A stretch of 57,585 nucleotides of DNA, from assembly GCA_018058425.1 (NCBI GenBank), contig JAGOZX010000009.1:1-57585 (forward strand), written 5' to 3'. Within the stretch, counting starts at the first letter, position 1; each line of letters begins with the position of its first letter. This document shows, one piece after another, positions 8,742-18,528 of this stretch. This DNA is from Sebaldella sp. (lineage in GTDB: Bacteria; Fusobacteriota; Fusobacteriia; Fusobacteriales; Leptotrichiaceae). A program made the position numbers and the translations under genes. Under the pieces are notes generated by a model. It had not been told where the DNA came from. It saw nothing but the letters and a program-made list of their open reading frames with translations, and did no database searches.

Positions 8742-10178
8742 ATGAGCAGAGAATATGAAACGGTTATTGGATTAGAAGTACATTGCCAATTAAAAACAAA
8801 AACTAAAGTTTGGTGTGGGTGTGATGCTAACTATGATCATAAAGACCCTAATACATCAACATGTCCAATATGTACTGGACAACCTGGAGCATTACCAAAG
8901 TTAAACAGCAAAGTTTTAGATTATGCCATAAAGGCAGCAATAGCTTTAAACTGTAATGTAAATGAAAATAGTCATTTTGACAGAAAAAATTACTTTTATC
9001 CAGATTCACCTAAAAATTATCAAATAACACAATATTTTAAACCATATGCAGAAGAAGGTTATTTGGAAGTGAAGACAAATAGCGGTAAAGAATCAAAAGT
9101 TGGTATAGAAAGAATACAAATAGAAGAAGATACAGCTAAAAATATTCATACAGATAGTGAATCATTACTAAATTTCAATAGAGCATCAATACCTCTGATA
9201 GAAATAATATCAAAACCTGAAATAAAAAATGCAGAGGAAGCATACGCATATTTAACAACACTAAGAGACAGACTAAAGTACACAAAAATAAGTGATGTAA
9301 GTATGGAACTTGGTTCTCTTAGATGTGATGCAAATGTTTCTGTGAGATTAAAGGGTGAAACAAAATTAGGTACAAGAACAGAGACTAAAAATCTAAATTC
9401 TTTTAAAGCAGTGGTAAGAGCAATAGAATATGAGACGAATAGACAAATAGAACTTATTGAGAATGGTGAAAGAGTCATTCAGGAAACAAGACTATGGGAT
9501 GAGGAAAATGGAGTAACAAGATCTATGAGAAGTAAAGAAGATTCTATGGATTATAGATACTTTCCAGAGCCAGACTTACCAAGAGTTTACATATCAGAAA
9601 AAAGATTATTTGACGTGAAAAACGATATGCCTGAATTTTCTAAAGATAAAGTAATTAGATTTTTAAAAGAGTATATGATTCCAGAATATGATGCGGAAAT
9701 ATTATCAAGTGAAATTGAGTTAGCTGATTATTATGAAAAAGTAGTAGAAGTATCTAAGGATGCGAAGTTATCGTCAAATTGGATGTTAACAGAAGTTTTA
9801 AGAATATTAAAAGAAAATAGTATTTCAATAATAGACTTTAACATATTTCCAGAAAATTTAGGAAAATTAATACTGTTAATAAAAAATAAAACTATAAGTT
9901 CTAAAATAGCAAAAGATATATTTGAAGTGTTACTAACAGATAATAAAGATCCAGAGCTAATAGTAAAAGAAAAAGGACTTGTTCAAATAACAGATAATAA
10001 TGAAATAGAACAAATAGTAGACAGAGTTATAAGTGAAAATGCCCAGTCAGTGGAGGATTTTAAAGCAGGTAAGGATAGAGCTATTGGCTTTTTAGTTGGA
10101 CAGGCTATGAAATTGTCAAAAGGGAAGGCAAACCCTACAATTGTTACAGATATGATTTTAACTAAAATTTCAAATTAG
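8742..10178 (+). CDS. gatB: Asp/Glu-tRNA amidotransferase subunit B
   Basis: GatB is the kinase/transamidase subunit that activates the misacylated aminoacyl-tRNA and adds ammonia. The N-terminus has YETVIGLEVHCQL, then the Cys-rich zinc-site region (CGCDANYD...CPICTGQPGALP). HFDRKNYFYPDSPKNYQIT and IQIEEDTAK are the conserved ammonia-tunnel and active-site stretches. A C-terminal YqeY-like helical tail is present (SVEDFKAGKDRAIGFLVGQ). At 478 aa it is the usual size. AGGAGG precedes the ATG. It completes gatCAB and is followed after 8 nt by the PBP gene. Confidence 0.96.
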   Translation: MSREYETVIGLEVHCQLKTKTKVWCGCDANYDHKDPNTSTCPICTGQPGALPKLNSKVLDYAIKAAIALNCNVNENSHFDRKNYFYPDSPKNYQITQYFKPYAEEGYLEVKTNSGKESKVGIERIQIEEDTAKNIHTDSESLLNFNRASIPLIEIISKPEIKNAEEAYAYLTTLRDRLKYTKISDVSMELGSLRCDANVSVRLKGETKLGTRTETKNLNSFKAVVRAIEYETNRQIELIENGERVIQETRLWDEENGVTRSMRSKEDSMDYRYFPEPDLPRVYISEKRLFDVKNDMPEFSKDKVIRFLKEYMIPEYDAEILSSEIELADYYEKVVEVSKDAKLSSNWMLTEVLRILKENSISIIDFNIFPENLGKLILLIKNKTISSKIAKDIFEVLLTDNKDPELIVKEKGLVQITDNNEIEQIVDRVISENAQSVEDFKAGKDRAIGFLVGQAMKLSKGKANPTIVTDMILTKISN

Positions 10179-10186
10179 GTGAAAAT

Positions 10187-12160
10187 ATGAAATATAAGTA
10201 TAATTTTAAAAAGAGGCTTCTATTTGTTTGTTTTGTGTTCTTGTCAGGTTTTATCTTACTAATACTTGTGTTATTTAAAATACAAGTATTAGAAGGGAAA
10301 AAATGGTCAGAAGCTGGATATAGACAGTACTTTAGTGAAGTAGTTACTAAGGCTAAAAGAGGAAGTATGGTTACTTCTGATGGTCAGGATATAGTTTACG
10401 ATATGGAATCTTATCAAATAGTATTAGACCCAACTCTAATAAAGGCAGAGAACACAGATAGAGTGGCAAAAATACTTTCAGCTGGTTTAAAAACTTCTGA
10501 GTATAAGGAATTAAAAAAAGAAATTGAAGATAAGAGAAAAATGAATAAAAAGTACTTGAAATTGGGAAATCCAGTAGATTATGCTACAAAAGTGAAAATG
10601 GGAGTAGACTTGGCGAGTGAGTCAAGCCTAAAGTTTGGTGTTTTTTTCGAAACTATATATACTAGAAAAGAGCCAGGTAAAGAATTATATGGGCCTATAA
10701 TAGGTTTTTTAGGTTCAGAGGATAAAGGCGTATATGGATTAGAAAAATACTATAATGATTCACTTGAAGGGAAAAATGGTTTAATAGGATCTTATACTTC
10801 TACATATAAAGTTTTTGAACTTCCAACAGCTCAAAAGAAACCTGAAAAAATATTAGCACAAGATGGTAAAAATTTACAACTAACTATAGATTCTGTATTA
10901 CAATATACTTTAGATGAAGAATTAAAAAAAGCATATACAGATTTCAATGCAAATACTGCAACTGGTATAATTATGGAGAGCGATACAGGAAGAATAATTG
11001 CTATGTCTTCTTATCCAAAGGCTAAGGATAATTCAGAGATAAAAAATAATAATATATCTGATTTATTTGAACCTGGATCTATATTTAAACCGTTAATAGT
11101 CGCAGAAGCACTCCAAGTAGGTGCTATTAATAAAAACACAATAATTAATTCTACTGGTACAATAAGAGTAAAAGATAGAATAATAAAGGATCATGATTCT
11201 TCTACATCAGGAGATCTTACACTGGAAAAAATAATATCTCTTTCAGGAAATGTTGCTATGGTAAAAATTGCTGAAAGAATAAAAGATGAAGTATTTTATG
11301 AATATCTGAAAAAATTTGGCTTAGATGAAAAAACTGGAATAGATCTTTATTCAGAAACATCTATAAAGGTACCTACACCAAATAAATGGGATGGAGTAAG
11401 AAAAGCTAATATGTCATTTGGACAGGGAATATCAATGACTCAAATACAAATAATAACAGCACTTAATATATTAGTTAATGATGGTAAGAGAATGAGACCA
11501 TATGTGGTAGATAAAATAGTAGATGGAAATGGAAAAGTAATAAAAGAAAATAAACCAGTAATTGAAGAAGTAGTATTTTCCCCAGATGTGGCACGAGAAG
11601 TAAGAAGAGTTATGGAAAGTGTTGTAGATAAAGGAACTGGTAGAGGAACAAGGATTCAAGGATATAAAATAGGTGGTAAAACTGGTACAGCACAGAAGGC
11701 AGGCTCAAGAGGATATCTTGGAGGCGGTTATGTATCATCATTTTTTGCCTTTTTTCCAGTAGATAAACCAAAATATACAATATTAGTAACTATAGATGAG
11801 CCAAAAGGACAATATTATGGAGCACAAGTGGCACTTCCTACAGTAAAGGCAATGATAGAAAAAATTATTAAGTATAAAGGAATAAAGCCAAATGGTGAAG
11901 AAAACATAGTTTTAAGCCTAAATTCAGGATCAAATACATATACAGGTACAAAAGTAAATTCTGATGAGATTAAAATTATGATATCAAATGGAATTATGCC
12001 AAACTTAGAGGGATTAAGTCTGAGGGAATTAATGACAGTTCTTCCAGCTGGAAGCTATCCTAATTATCAAATATTAGGAAGTGGAAGAGTAAAAGCTCAA
12101 GTACCAGTACAAGGAACATCATTAAAAAGAAATACTAAAATAGTAATTAATTTAGAATAA
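10187..12160 (+). CDS. ftsI: Penicillin-binding protein, FtsI/SpoVD class B transpeptidase with PASTA domain
   Basis: This is a class B PBP that cross-links peptidoglycan, most likely at the septum. One N-terminal membrane helix (about residues 10-30) is followed by the PBP dimer domain and the transpeptidase. Active-site motifs are all present: Ser298-x-x-Lys301 (EPGSIFKP), SGN at 353-355 and KTG at 498-500. Residues ~602-657 form one C-terminal PASTA domain, as in SpoVD and Gram-positive FtsI-like enzymes rather than E. coli FtsI. The ATG at 10187 follows AGGTGAAAAT. It lies in the same run as ftsK and mreB. Septal (FtsI) rather than another class B role is inferred. Confidence 0.85.
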   Translation: MKYKYNFKKRLLFVCFVFLSGFILLILVLFKIQVLEGKKWSEAGYRQYFSEVVTKAKRGSMVTSDGQDIVYDMESYQIVLDPTLIKAENTDRVAKILSAGLKTSEYKELKKEIEDKRKMNKKYLKLGNPVDYATKVKMGVDLASESSLKFGVFFETIYTRKEPGKELYGPIIGFLGSEDKGVYGLEKYYNDSLEGKNGLIGSYTSTYKVFELPTAQKKPEKILAQDGKNLQLTIDSVLQYTLDEELKKAYTDFNANTATGIIMESDTGRIIAMSSYPKAKDNSEIKNNNISDLFEPGSIFKPLIVAEALQVGAINKNTIINSTGTIRVKDRIIKDHDSSTSGDLTLEKIISLSGNVAMVKIAERIKDEVFYEYLKKFGLDEKTGIDLYSETSIKVPTPNKWDGVRKANMSFGQGISMTQIQIITALNILVNDGKRMRPYVVDKIVDGNGKVIKENKPVIEEVVFSPDVAREVRRVMESVVDKGTGRGTRIQGYKIGGKTGTAQKAGSRGYLGGGYVSSFFAFFPVDKPKYTILVTIDEPKGQYYGAQVALPTVKAMIEKIIKYKGIKPNGEENIVLSLNSGSNTYTGTKVNSDEIKIMISNGIMPNLEGLSLRELMTVLPAGSYPNYQILGSGRVKAQVPVQGTSLKRNTKIVINLE

Positions 12161-12173
12161 GCTAGGAGTATAA

Positions 12174-14321
12174 ATGAAATATTACATACTTTATGTAGAA
12201 AATACTAAAAGTTTATTTACATATAAATCAGAAGAAGAGTATAAATTAGGTGAATGGTGTATTGTAAATTTCTCTGGTCGTAAAAGATCAGCTGTTGTAA
12301 TGAGAGAAATTGAAGAAGAAAAAATTGATTTTGACATTAAAAAAGTAAAAGATATAGAAAGCAGAGCTGATATTATATCAATACCAGAAGATATTATAAA
12401 AGTAATAGACTGGTTAGTGAGCTATTATATTAGTGATTATTATAATGTTATAAAAACAGTTTTTCCTGGTATACTAAAATTAAATTATTCAAAAAAGGCA
12501 GTATTTTTAAAAGAATTAGAAGAAAATGCTACTTATTCAAATGAATTAACAAATGAATTTAATACATATATAAAGGCTAAGCAAGTAATAACTGTAGATA
12601 CAATAGCTAAGAAATTTGGAAAAGAACTAGTCGAATATGCTAGAGTAAAAGAAGCTATTAAGATAGAAAAACAGCTTATAACTAAGGAAAGAAAAATTAA
12701 AAAATTAGAAACTGATGGTATAATTAATGAAACAAATATCAATCTTAATGGTGAGCAAAATAATGCAGTAAGTACAGTAGAAAATTCAGATAAAAATTAT
12801 TTCTTGATAAAGGGAATAACTGGTTCAGGAAAAACAGAAGTGTATATTAGATTGATAAAGAACGCTCTAATAGAGGGAAATGGATCAATATTCTTAGTAC
12901 CAGAAATATCACTCACTCCTCAAATGATGTCAAGACTAAAAAAAGAATTTTCAAATAATGTGGCATTATTACACAGTAGACTCACAAATAAAGAAAGAAA
13001 AGAAGAATGGTATTCTATAAAATCAGGGGACAAAAAGGTAGTAATAGGAGCCAGATCTGCTATATTTGCACCAGTACAGAATTTAAAATATATAATTTTA
13101 GATGAAGAACATGAAACTACATATAAGCAGGAGAATAATCCAAGGTATCATACTAAAAATGTAGCAATAAAAAGAGCAAATCTTTTGGGAAATGTTAAGG
13201 TGATTTTTGGTTCAGCAACACCTTCATTTGAAACTTATTATCAAGCAAAAGAAGGAATTATAGAGCTAATAGAGTTAAACAGCAGATATAATGATGCTAA
13301 AAAGCCAACATTTGGTTTAGTGGACTTACAAAAAGTAACTGGAAATCTTTCTCATGAATTATTAGAAAAAATATCTGAAAAGCTATCTAAAAAAGAGCAG
13401 ATAATTTTAATACTAAATAGAAAGGCATTTTCTACATTCATAAAATGTAAATCTTGTGGCGAAGTAGAAACATGTCCAAACTGTAGTATAAGTCTGAATT
13501 ATTATAAGAAAGAAAATAAGTTAAAATGTAACTACTGCGGTTATGAAAAACCTTTTCGAAAGGTTTGCAGTAAATGTGGAAGCGAAGAACAGATTCACTT
13601 AGGAACAGGAACAGAAAAAGTAGAAGCAGAGTTACATGAAGCATTTAAAGATGCTAGAATTTTGAGAATAGATTCAGAAAGTACTAAGACCCAAGAGCAA
13701 TTTGAAAATATGTATAATGATTTTAAAGATCAAAAATATGATATTTTATTAGGAACACAAATTATAGCAAAGGGATTTCATTTTCCAAATGTGACCTTGG
13801 TTAGTATAATTAATGCCGATATTATCCTGAATTTCCCAGATTTTAGAGCAGGGGAGAAAACATTTCAGCTGCTGACTCAGTCATCTGGAAGGTCAGGAAG
13901 AGAAGCAAAAGAGGGAGAAGTACTAATCCAAACATATAACACTGAAAATGATGTTATTCAGAAAACAATTAATGATGACTATGAAGGATATTATGAAAAT
14001 GAAGTAGGAATGAGAAAACTTTTGAACTATCCACCATATGGCAGAATAATAAATATAATTATGTCTTCAGAAAATGAAGAAGGACTAAGAGATAAGGCAG
14101 AAAAACTTTATGATATGATAAAAGAAAAAAATGGATTTATTCCAAAGCCTTTTAAAGCACCGATTTATAGAATAAATAATAGATACAGATATCAAATATT
14201 TATAAAATCTGATAGAATATCTATAAATGACATAAAGTCAAAGATAAAAAAAGCATTATTCAACTATAAAGAAAAAGATGTTAGAATAAGTGTAGATGTA
14301 GATCCAATAAACCTATTATAA
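12174..14321 (+). CDS. priA: Primosomal replication restart helicase PriA
   Basis: PriA recognises stalled forks and reloads the replicative helicase. An N-terminal 3'-DNA-binding region precedes the helicase core with Walker A GITGSGKT at residues 214-221 and the DEEH box (ILDEEHETTYKQ). The zinc-binding insertion has the expected eight cysteines in paired CxxC motifs (CKSCG...CPNC...CNYCG...CSKCG). Helicase motifs V/VI follow (LLGTQIIAKGFHFPNVTLV and QSSGRSGR). The length of 715 aa is normal. It lies 13 nt after the PBP gene and 15 nt before def; priA-def-fmt is a widespread bacterial gene order. Confidence 0.95.
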   Translation: MKYYILYVENTKSLFTYKSEEEYKLGEWCIVNFSGRKRSAVVMREIEEEKIDFDIKKVKDIESRADIISIPEDIIKVIDWLVSYYISDYYNVIKTVFPGILKLNYSKKAVFLKELEENATYSNELTNEFNTYIKAKQVITVDTIAKKFGKELVEYARVKEAIKIEKQLITKERKIKKLETDGIINETNINLNGEQNNAVSTVENSDKNYFLIKGITGSGKTEVYIRLIKNALIEGNGSIFLVPEISLTPQMMSRLKKEFSNNVALLHSRLTNKERKEEWYSIKSGDKKVVIGARSAIFAPVQNLKYIILDEEHETTYKQENNPRYHTKNVAIKRANLLGNVKVIFGSATPSFETYYQAKEGIIELIELNSRYNDAKKPTFGLVDLQKVTGNLSHELLEKISEKLSKKEQIILILNRKAFSTFIKCKSCGEVETCPNCSISLNYYKKENKLKCNYCGYEKPFRKVCSKCGSEEQIHLGTGTEKVEAELHEAFKDARILRIDSESTKTQEQFENMYNDFKDQKYDILLGTQIIAKGFHFPNVTLVSIINADIILNFPDFRAGEKTFQLLTQSSGRSGREAKEGEVLIQTYNTENDVIQKTINDDYEGYYENEVGMRKLLNYPPYGRIINIIMSSENEEGLRDKAEKLYDMIKEKNGFIPKPFKAPIYRINNRYRYQIFIKSDRISINDIKSKIKKALFNYKEKDVRISVDVDPINLL

Positions 14322-14336
14322 TAAAAAGGAGTAGTA

Positions 14337-14825
14337 ATGAAAATAGTATTTTATGGTGATCCAGTGTTAAGAGAAACATCAAAAGAAGTCACTGAAATCA
14401 CCAAAGAAGTCAAAAAGAATTTAAATGAGATGCTAGAGTTAATGAGAGAATCAAATGGAGTGGGACTTGCAGCAAATCAGATAGGTTTGACTGAGAGATA
14501 TTTCGTAGGCGAAGTAGATGGTAAAATAAAAAAAATAATAAATCCTGAAATAATTGAATTTAGTGAGGAAATTATAGAATTAGAAGAAGGGTGTCTGAGC
14601 ATACCGGGGATTTATAAAAGAGTAAAAAGACCTGAAAAAGTAAAGGTGAGATACTTAGATGAAAATGGAAAAGAAATAATTGAAGAATTAGATGGTATTT
14701 GGGGAAGAGTGTTTCAGCATGAGCTTGACCATTTGGACGGAGTACTATTTATAGATAAATTATCTCCATTAAATAAAAGATTAATAGCTAAGAAGTTATT
14801 GATTATAAAAAAAGAGGGTAATTAA
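14337..14825 (+). CDS. def: Peptide deformylase
   Basis: Def removes the formyl group from the initiator Met of new proteins. All three active-site motifs are intact: GVGLAANQIG, EEGCLS with metal-ligand Cys86, and the QHELDH box with His128, Glu129 and His132. At 162 aa it is a standard type I/III-sized deformylase. AAAAGGAG precedes the ATG. It works in series with Fmt two genes downstream and with FolD, which helps supply the 10-formyl-THF used by Fmt; all three are in this run. Confidence 0.95.
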   Translation: MKIVFYGDPVLRETSKEVTEITKEVKKNLNEMLELMRESNGVGLAANQIGLTERYFVGEVDGKIKKIINPEIIEFSEEIIELEEGCLSIPGIYKRVKRPEKVKVRYLDENGKEIIEELDGIWGRVFQHELDHLDGVLFIDKLSPLNKRLIAKKLLIIKKEGN

Positions 14826-14829
14826 AAAG

Positions 14830-15540
14830 ATGAAAAAGCTTTTATTTTTATTTTTTCTCTTATTAGTAATATCTTGTGAAAATAAAAAAGATGAGATAAA
14901 TGTGAGATCAGGAATAACAAATACAGAGGCAGCTGGTAGTGCAGAAATAAAAAATGAGGATGTTAATAATTTTTGGAAGTTATACTCAAAGTCTGAAAAA
15001 AATCTATTAAGTAGTTTCAACGAGGGAGATAAATATCAAAATAAGGATATAGCTGCTTTAAATGAGGAACTAAAAAAAATAGATGAAAGTTTGGAAATAG
15101 AGATAAAGCCAAATACTAAAGAAAAAAGAGTATTAACAATTACAGCTAATGGAATTCCAGAGTTATTCCCAGCAGTTATAAAAATAGCTAAGATGGCTCC
15201 TAAAGATAGAGTTTGGAATATAGAAGCACTAAGGCAAAGAGCAGAACTGCCTATTCAGATAGAGTATAAGGATAGTATTTTAGACTCTAATGATACTGAA
15301 TTTTCATATGAAGTACGAGATAATAAAAAAATAGACTTAAAAGTATATTATCCAAATAATGCAGAAGATAACTTAGTTATAACATATATTTTTTTAGATG
15401 GAATTATAGGAGAGTATGATACGGCAAAGTATATAAGTGGTCTAGAATTAATAAATTCAAAAGATTCAAATAATAAGTATTATTCTCTAAATGACTTAAG
15501 AAAAGTAGTAGATGAATTAAAAAATGATCCTAAAAAATAA
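14830..15540 (+). CDS. Lipoprotein of unknown function
   Basis: I do not recognise this 236-aa protein. It has a clear lipoprotein signal: MKK, a hydrophobic run LLFLFFLLL and the lipobox VISC with Cys17 as lipidation site, followed by a charged EN-KKD linker. The rest is a soluble alpha/beta-looking domain of ~210 residues without cysteines. It contains the phrases IKPNTKEKRVLTITANGI and FSYEVRDNKKIDLKVYYP, which suggest beta strands. It starts 4 nt after def, with the ribosome site GAGGGTAA inside the def end. It ends 16 nt before fmt and is probably co-transcribed with both. No functional link to formylation is apparent. Confidence 0.75.
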   Translation: MKKLLFLFFLLLVISCENKKDEINVRSGITNTEAAGSAEIKNEDVNNFWKLYSKSEKNLLSSFNEGDKYQNKDIAALNEELKKIDESLEIEIKPNTKEKRVLTITANGIPELFPAVIKIAKMAPKDRVWNIEALRQRAELPIQIEYKDSILDSNDTEFSYEVRDNKKIDLKVYYPNNAEDNLVITYIFLDGIIGEYDTAKYISGLELINSKDSNNKYYSLNDLRKVVDELKNDPKK

Positions 15541-15556
15541 GTTTAAAGGAGTAAAC

Positions 15557-16486
15557 ATGAAAACAATATTTATGGGAACCCCTGAGTTTGCACTTCCTAG
15601 TTTAGAACTAGTGGCAAAAACAACAGATTTGAAAGCAATATTTACAAAAGAAGATAAACCAAATTCCAGAGGAAATAAAATAATAATAAATCCTATTAAA
15701 CAATACGGCTTAGAAAACAATATTGAGGTTATTCAGCCAAAAAAATTAAGAGATGAAGAAATAATAAACAGGATAAAAGAAATTAATCCAGACCTTATTA
15801 TAGTGGTGGCTTATGGGAAAATTATTCCAAAATCAATAATAGACATTCCAAAATATGGTATAATAAATGTTCACTCATCATTGTTGCCAAAATATAGAGG
15901 AGCTTCTCCAATTCATTCAGCAATTTTAAATGGAGATAAGGAAACTGGAGTAAGTATAATGTATATTGAGGAAGAGTTAGATTCAGGAGATGTTATATTA
16001 CAAGAAAAATGTGAAATTTATGACAAAGACACTTTAGGAAGTCTACATGACAGACTAAAAATCATAGGAGCAAAGGCTTTAGGAGAGGTAATAAACTTAA
16101 TAGAAGCTGAAAAAGTAACTGCTGTTCCCCAAGAACATGATAAAGCTACATTCGTTAGACCAATATCAAAAGAAGAGGGGAAAATAGATTGGTCTAAGTC
16201 AAAAGAAGAGATACATAATAAAATTAGAGGACTAAATCCTTTTCCAGGAGCTTATACTAGTTTCAATGGTGAAATAATAAAAGTTTATGAAGTGGAAAAA
16301 ATAGAAAACGAATACAATGGAGAATTTGGTGAAGTGGTAGAATTAATGAAGAAATCTGGCCCAGTTATAAAAACTAGAAATGGAAGTTTAATACTAAAAA
16401 ATTTAAAAGTACAAGGTAAAAAAAATCAAAGTGGAGTAGACTTATTAAATGGAAGAATATTTCAACTAAAAGATAAACTTGTATAA
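15557..16486 (+). CDS. fmt: Methionyl-tRNA formyltransferase
   Basis: Fmt formylates Met-tRNA(fMet) using 10-formyltetrahydrofolate. The N-terminus MKTIFMGTPEFALPSLE and the catalytic-loop region NVHSSLLPKYRGASPIHSAI (Asn-x-His plus SLLPxYRG) are diagnostic. The C-terminal domain (GLNPFPGAYT) is complete. I start at 15557 (AAAGGAG, 5-nt spacing), giving 309 aa. The frame is open 33 nt further upstream (15524), but that start lies inside the lipoprotein gene, lacks a ribosome site and adds no conserved residues. Confidence 0.95.
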   Translation: MKTIFMGTPEFALPSLELVAKTTDLKAIFTKEDKPNSRGNKIIINPIKQYGLENNIEVIQPKKLRDEEIINRIKEINPDLIIVVAYGKIIPKSIIDIPKYGIINVHSSLLPKYRGASPIHSAILNGDKETGVSIMYIEEELDSGDVILQEKCEIYDKDTLGSLHDRLKIIGAKALGEVINLIEAEKVTAVPQEHDKATFVRPISKEEGKIDWSKSKEEIHNKIRGLNPFPGAYTSFNGEIIKVYEVEKIENEYNGEFGEVVELMKKSGPVIKTRNGSLILKNLKVQGKKNQSGVDLLNGRIFQLKDKLV

Positions 16487-16501
16487 AATTAGGAGGGCAA
16501 A

Positions 16502-17152
16502 ATGAAATTAAAGAGAAATGATATTTCAGATAGGGTCATACAGAGGTTAACCAAATATTTGTCTATTTTACATGAAATGAAAAAATATGAAGAATATATA
16601 AATTCAGCTGAATTATCAAAGATAATGAATACCACATCAGCACAAATAAGAAGAGATCTTTCTACTTTTGGAGAGTTTGGAATAAGAGGAAAGGGTTATG
16701 ATATAGAGAATTTAATTCTCATAATCGAGAGAATACTCGGAATAGATAGAACAAATAAAGTAATCTTAGTTGGACATGGAAAAGTTGGAGAAATGCTTAC
16801 ATCAAATACCGAAGTTTTAGGAAAAAGTTTTCTTATTATAGATGTTTTTGATAAGAGTCCAAGTAAAGTCGGAAAAGATATAAAAGATTTAAATATAAAA
16901 ATAAAAGATATAAAAGACATTGATAATGAAATAATAAAATTAAATGTTGATATTGCTATTTTATCTGTAATAAAAGAACAGGCTCAAATAGTAACTGATA
17001 TATTAATAAAAAATAATATAAAAGGAATACTTAACTTTACAACATATAAGTTAGAAACTCCAGATGATGTAGCAGTTGTAGATGTTAATATAAGTGCAAA
17101 TTTACAGGAACTTAACTTTTGGAAAGATATGTTAAAAAGCAGGGGTGAATAA
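16502..17152 (+). CDS. rex: Redox-sensing transcriptional repressor Rex
   Basis: Rex represses fermentation and anaerobic-respiration genes and is released by NADH. The N-terminal winged helix has RLTKYLSILHEM and the recognition region TSAQIRRDLSTFGEFGIRGKGY. The Rossmann dinucleotide motif VGHGKVGEML and the C-terminal swap helix (VDVNISANLQELNFW) follow. At 216 aa it is full length. AGGAGGGC precedes the ATG. A redox regulator is expected in a fermentative anaerobe. It ends 2 nt before folD, so the two are co-translated. Confidence 0.94.
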   Translation: MKLKRNDISDRVIQRLTKYLSILHEMKKYEEYINSAELSKIMNTTSAQIRRDLSTFGEFGIRGKGYDIENLILIIERILGIDRTNKVILVGHGKVGEMLTSNTEVLGKSFLIIDVFDKSPSKVGKDIKDLNIKIKDIKDIDNEIIKLNVDIAILSVIKEQAQIVTDILIKNNIKGILNFTTYKLETPDDVAVVDVNISANLQELNFWKDMLKSRGE

Positions 17153-17154
17153 AT

Positions 17155-18021
17155 TTGATAATAATAGATGGAAAACTCACTTCTAATAAAATAAGAGAAC
17201 AGATAAAAGAAAAGCATGAAAAACTTTTGCTAGAAATTGGAAGAAAGGCCGGATTGGCAGTAATTCTAGTGGGAGAAAATGCTGCATCTAAAATATATGT
17301 GAAAAATAAAGCTAAGGCTTGTGAAAAAGTAGGATTTCATTCTGAAATACATATTTTAGATGAAAACATAAATGAAATAAAACTATTAGATTTGATAAAA
17401 AAACTTAATAATGATGAAAAAATAGATGGAATACTGGTACAGCTGCCATTACCTAAACATATAAATGAATTGAAGGTAATAAATGCAGTCTCTCCAGCCA
17501 AGGATGTAGATGCTTTTCATCCACTAAATGTGGGGAAGTATGTAATAGGAGATGAAAGTGGATTTTTACCATGTACACCATATGGTATAATACAACTATT
17601 AGATGAATATAATATAGATGTAGAGGGAAAAGATACAGTAGTAGTGGGAAGAAGTAATATTGTAGGGAAACCAATATCATTATTAATGACTCAAAAAAAT
17701 GCAACAGTACAAATCTGCCATACAAAAACAAAAAAAATGTTTGAAAAAATAGAAAAAGCGGATATAATAATATCAGCAGTAGGAATTCCTAATTTGATAA
17801 AAGCTGAACATGTAAAAGAAGGTGCAGTGGTTATTGATGTAGGGATTTCAAGAGTAGATGGAAAAGTATGTGGAGACATAGAATTTGAAGGGGTTTCAAA
17901 GAAAGCTTCGTATATAACACCAGTTCCAGGAGGAGTAGGTCCAATGACAATAACCAGCCTACTTGGAAATACATTGAAATCATTTGAAAATAAAAGAAAA
18001 GAGGTAGGTAATGAAGGATAA
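17155..18021 (+). CDS. folD: Bifunctional methylene-THF dehydrogenase/methenyl-THF cyclohydrolase
   Basis: FolD makes 10-formyl-THF from methylene-THF for Fmt and purine synthesis. Signature stretches are YVKNKAKACEKVGF (catalytic Lys region), DGILVQLPLPKHI, KDVDAFHPLNVG and the nucleotide site VVGRSNIVGKPISLLM. PVPGGVGPMTI ends the core. The start is TTG at 17155, directly after the rex stop; AGGGGTGA at 17141-17148 fits and no ATG is available nearby. At 288 aa it is full length. It overlaps accB by 11 nt. Confidence 0.94.
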   Translation: MIIIDGKLTSNKIREQIKEKHEKLLLEIGRKAGLAVILVGENAASKIYVKNKAKACEKVGFHSEIHILDENINEIKLLDLIKKLNNDEKIDGILVQLPLPKHINELKVINAVSPAKDVDAFHPLNVGKYVIGDESGFLPCTPYGIIQLLDEYNIDVEGKDTVVVGRSNIVGKPISLLMTQKNATVQICHTKTKKMFEKIEKADIIISAVGIPNLIKAEHVKEGAVVIDVGISRVDGKVCGDIEFEGVSKKASYITPVPGGVGPMTITSLLGNTLKSFENKRKEVGNEG

Positions 18022-18481
18022 GGTAAAGTTTATAAAAGATTTAGCAAAAAGCATAAATACTTATAGTGTAGATAGTGTGGAATACGAAAATGAGGATTTT
18101 AAAATAAAGATAAAAAAAAATAGAGAAGAAAAAACTAAGACAGTTTATACTATGAATGATTCTCAAGCTATGTTAAATATGAATAATAATAATGTTCATA
18201 ACCAGGCTGAAGTTGTGGAAAGCAAACCAGTCGTGGAAGAAATAACAGGAATAAAAATAGAATCACCAATGGTAGGAACATACTATTCAGCACCGTCACC
18301 TGATTCAGCACCATTTGTAAAAGAAGGTGAAAAAGTACAGGAAGGTGATACTTTGTGTATAATTGAAGCTATGAAATTAATGAATGATATAAAGGCTCCA
18401 ATTTCTGGAGTAGTAAAAAAAGTATATGTAAAAGATGGAACAACAATTAAAAAAAGTGATGTTTTAATGATCATAGAATAG
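18011..18481 (+). CDS. accB: Biotin carboxyl carrier protein of acetyl-CoA carboxylase
   Basis: AccB carries biotin between the carboxylase and transferase subunits in fatty-acid synthesis. The C-terminal biotinyl domain has EAMKLMND with biotinyl Lys122. It also has the 'thumb' insertion (YYSAPSPDSAPFVKEG) typical of acetyl-CoA carboxylase BCCP rather than of pyruvate or oxaloacetate carboxylase carriers. A helical N-terminus and a flexible Asn-rich linker precede it. It overlaps folD by 11 nt and is the last gene before a terminator. The other acc genes are not in the window. Confidence 0.88.
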   Translation: MKDKVKFIKDLAKSINTYSVDSVEYENEDFKIKIKKNREEKTKTVYTMNDSQAMLNMNNNNVHNQAEVVESKPVVEEITGIKIESPMVGTYYSAPSPDSAPFVKEGEKVQEGDTLCIIEAMKLMNDIKAPISGVVKKVYVKDGTTIKKSDVLMIIE

Positions 18482-18486
18482 TAACT

Positions 18487-18528
18487 TCTCTCTCATTTTA
18501 CAAATTTAGTAAAAGAGAGAGAATTTTT
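18487..18528 (+). terminator. Intrinsic terminator after accB
   Basis: TCTCTCTCATTTTAC (18487-18501) pairs with GTAAAAGAGAGAGA (18509-18522) with a one-base bulge and a 7-nt loop, followed by TTTTT. It closes the ftsK-accB run. Confidence 0.7.

Noticed and set aside
15524..15556. Longer fmt start
   Set aside because: The extra 11 residues lie in the lipoprotein gene with no ribosome site. AAAGGAG directs the start to 15557.
18011..18481. BCCP belonging to a Na+-pumping decarboxylase or pyruvate carboxylase
   Set aside because: The thumb insertion and helical N-terminus match acetyl-CoA carboxylase AccB, and no decarboxylase genes are nearby.
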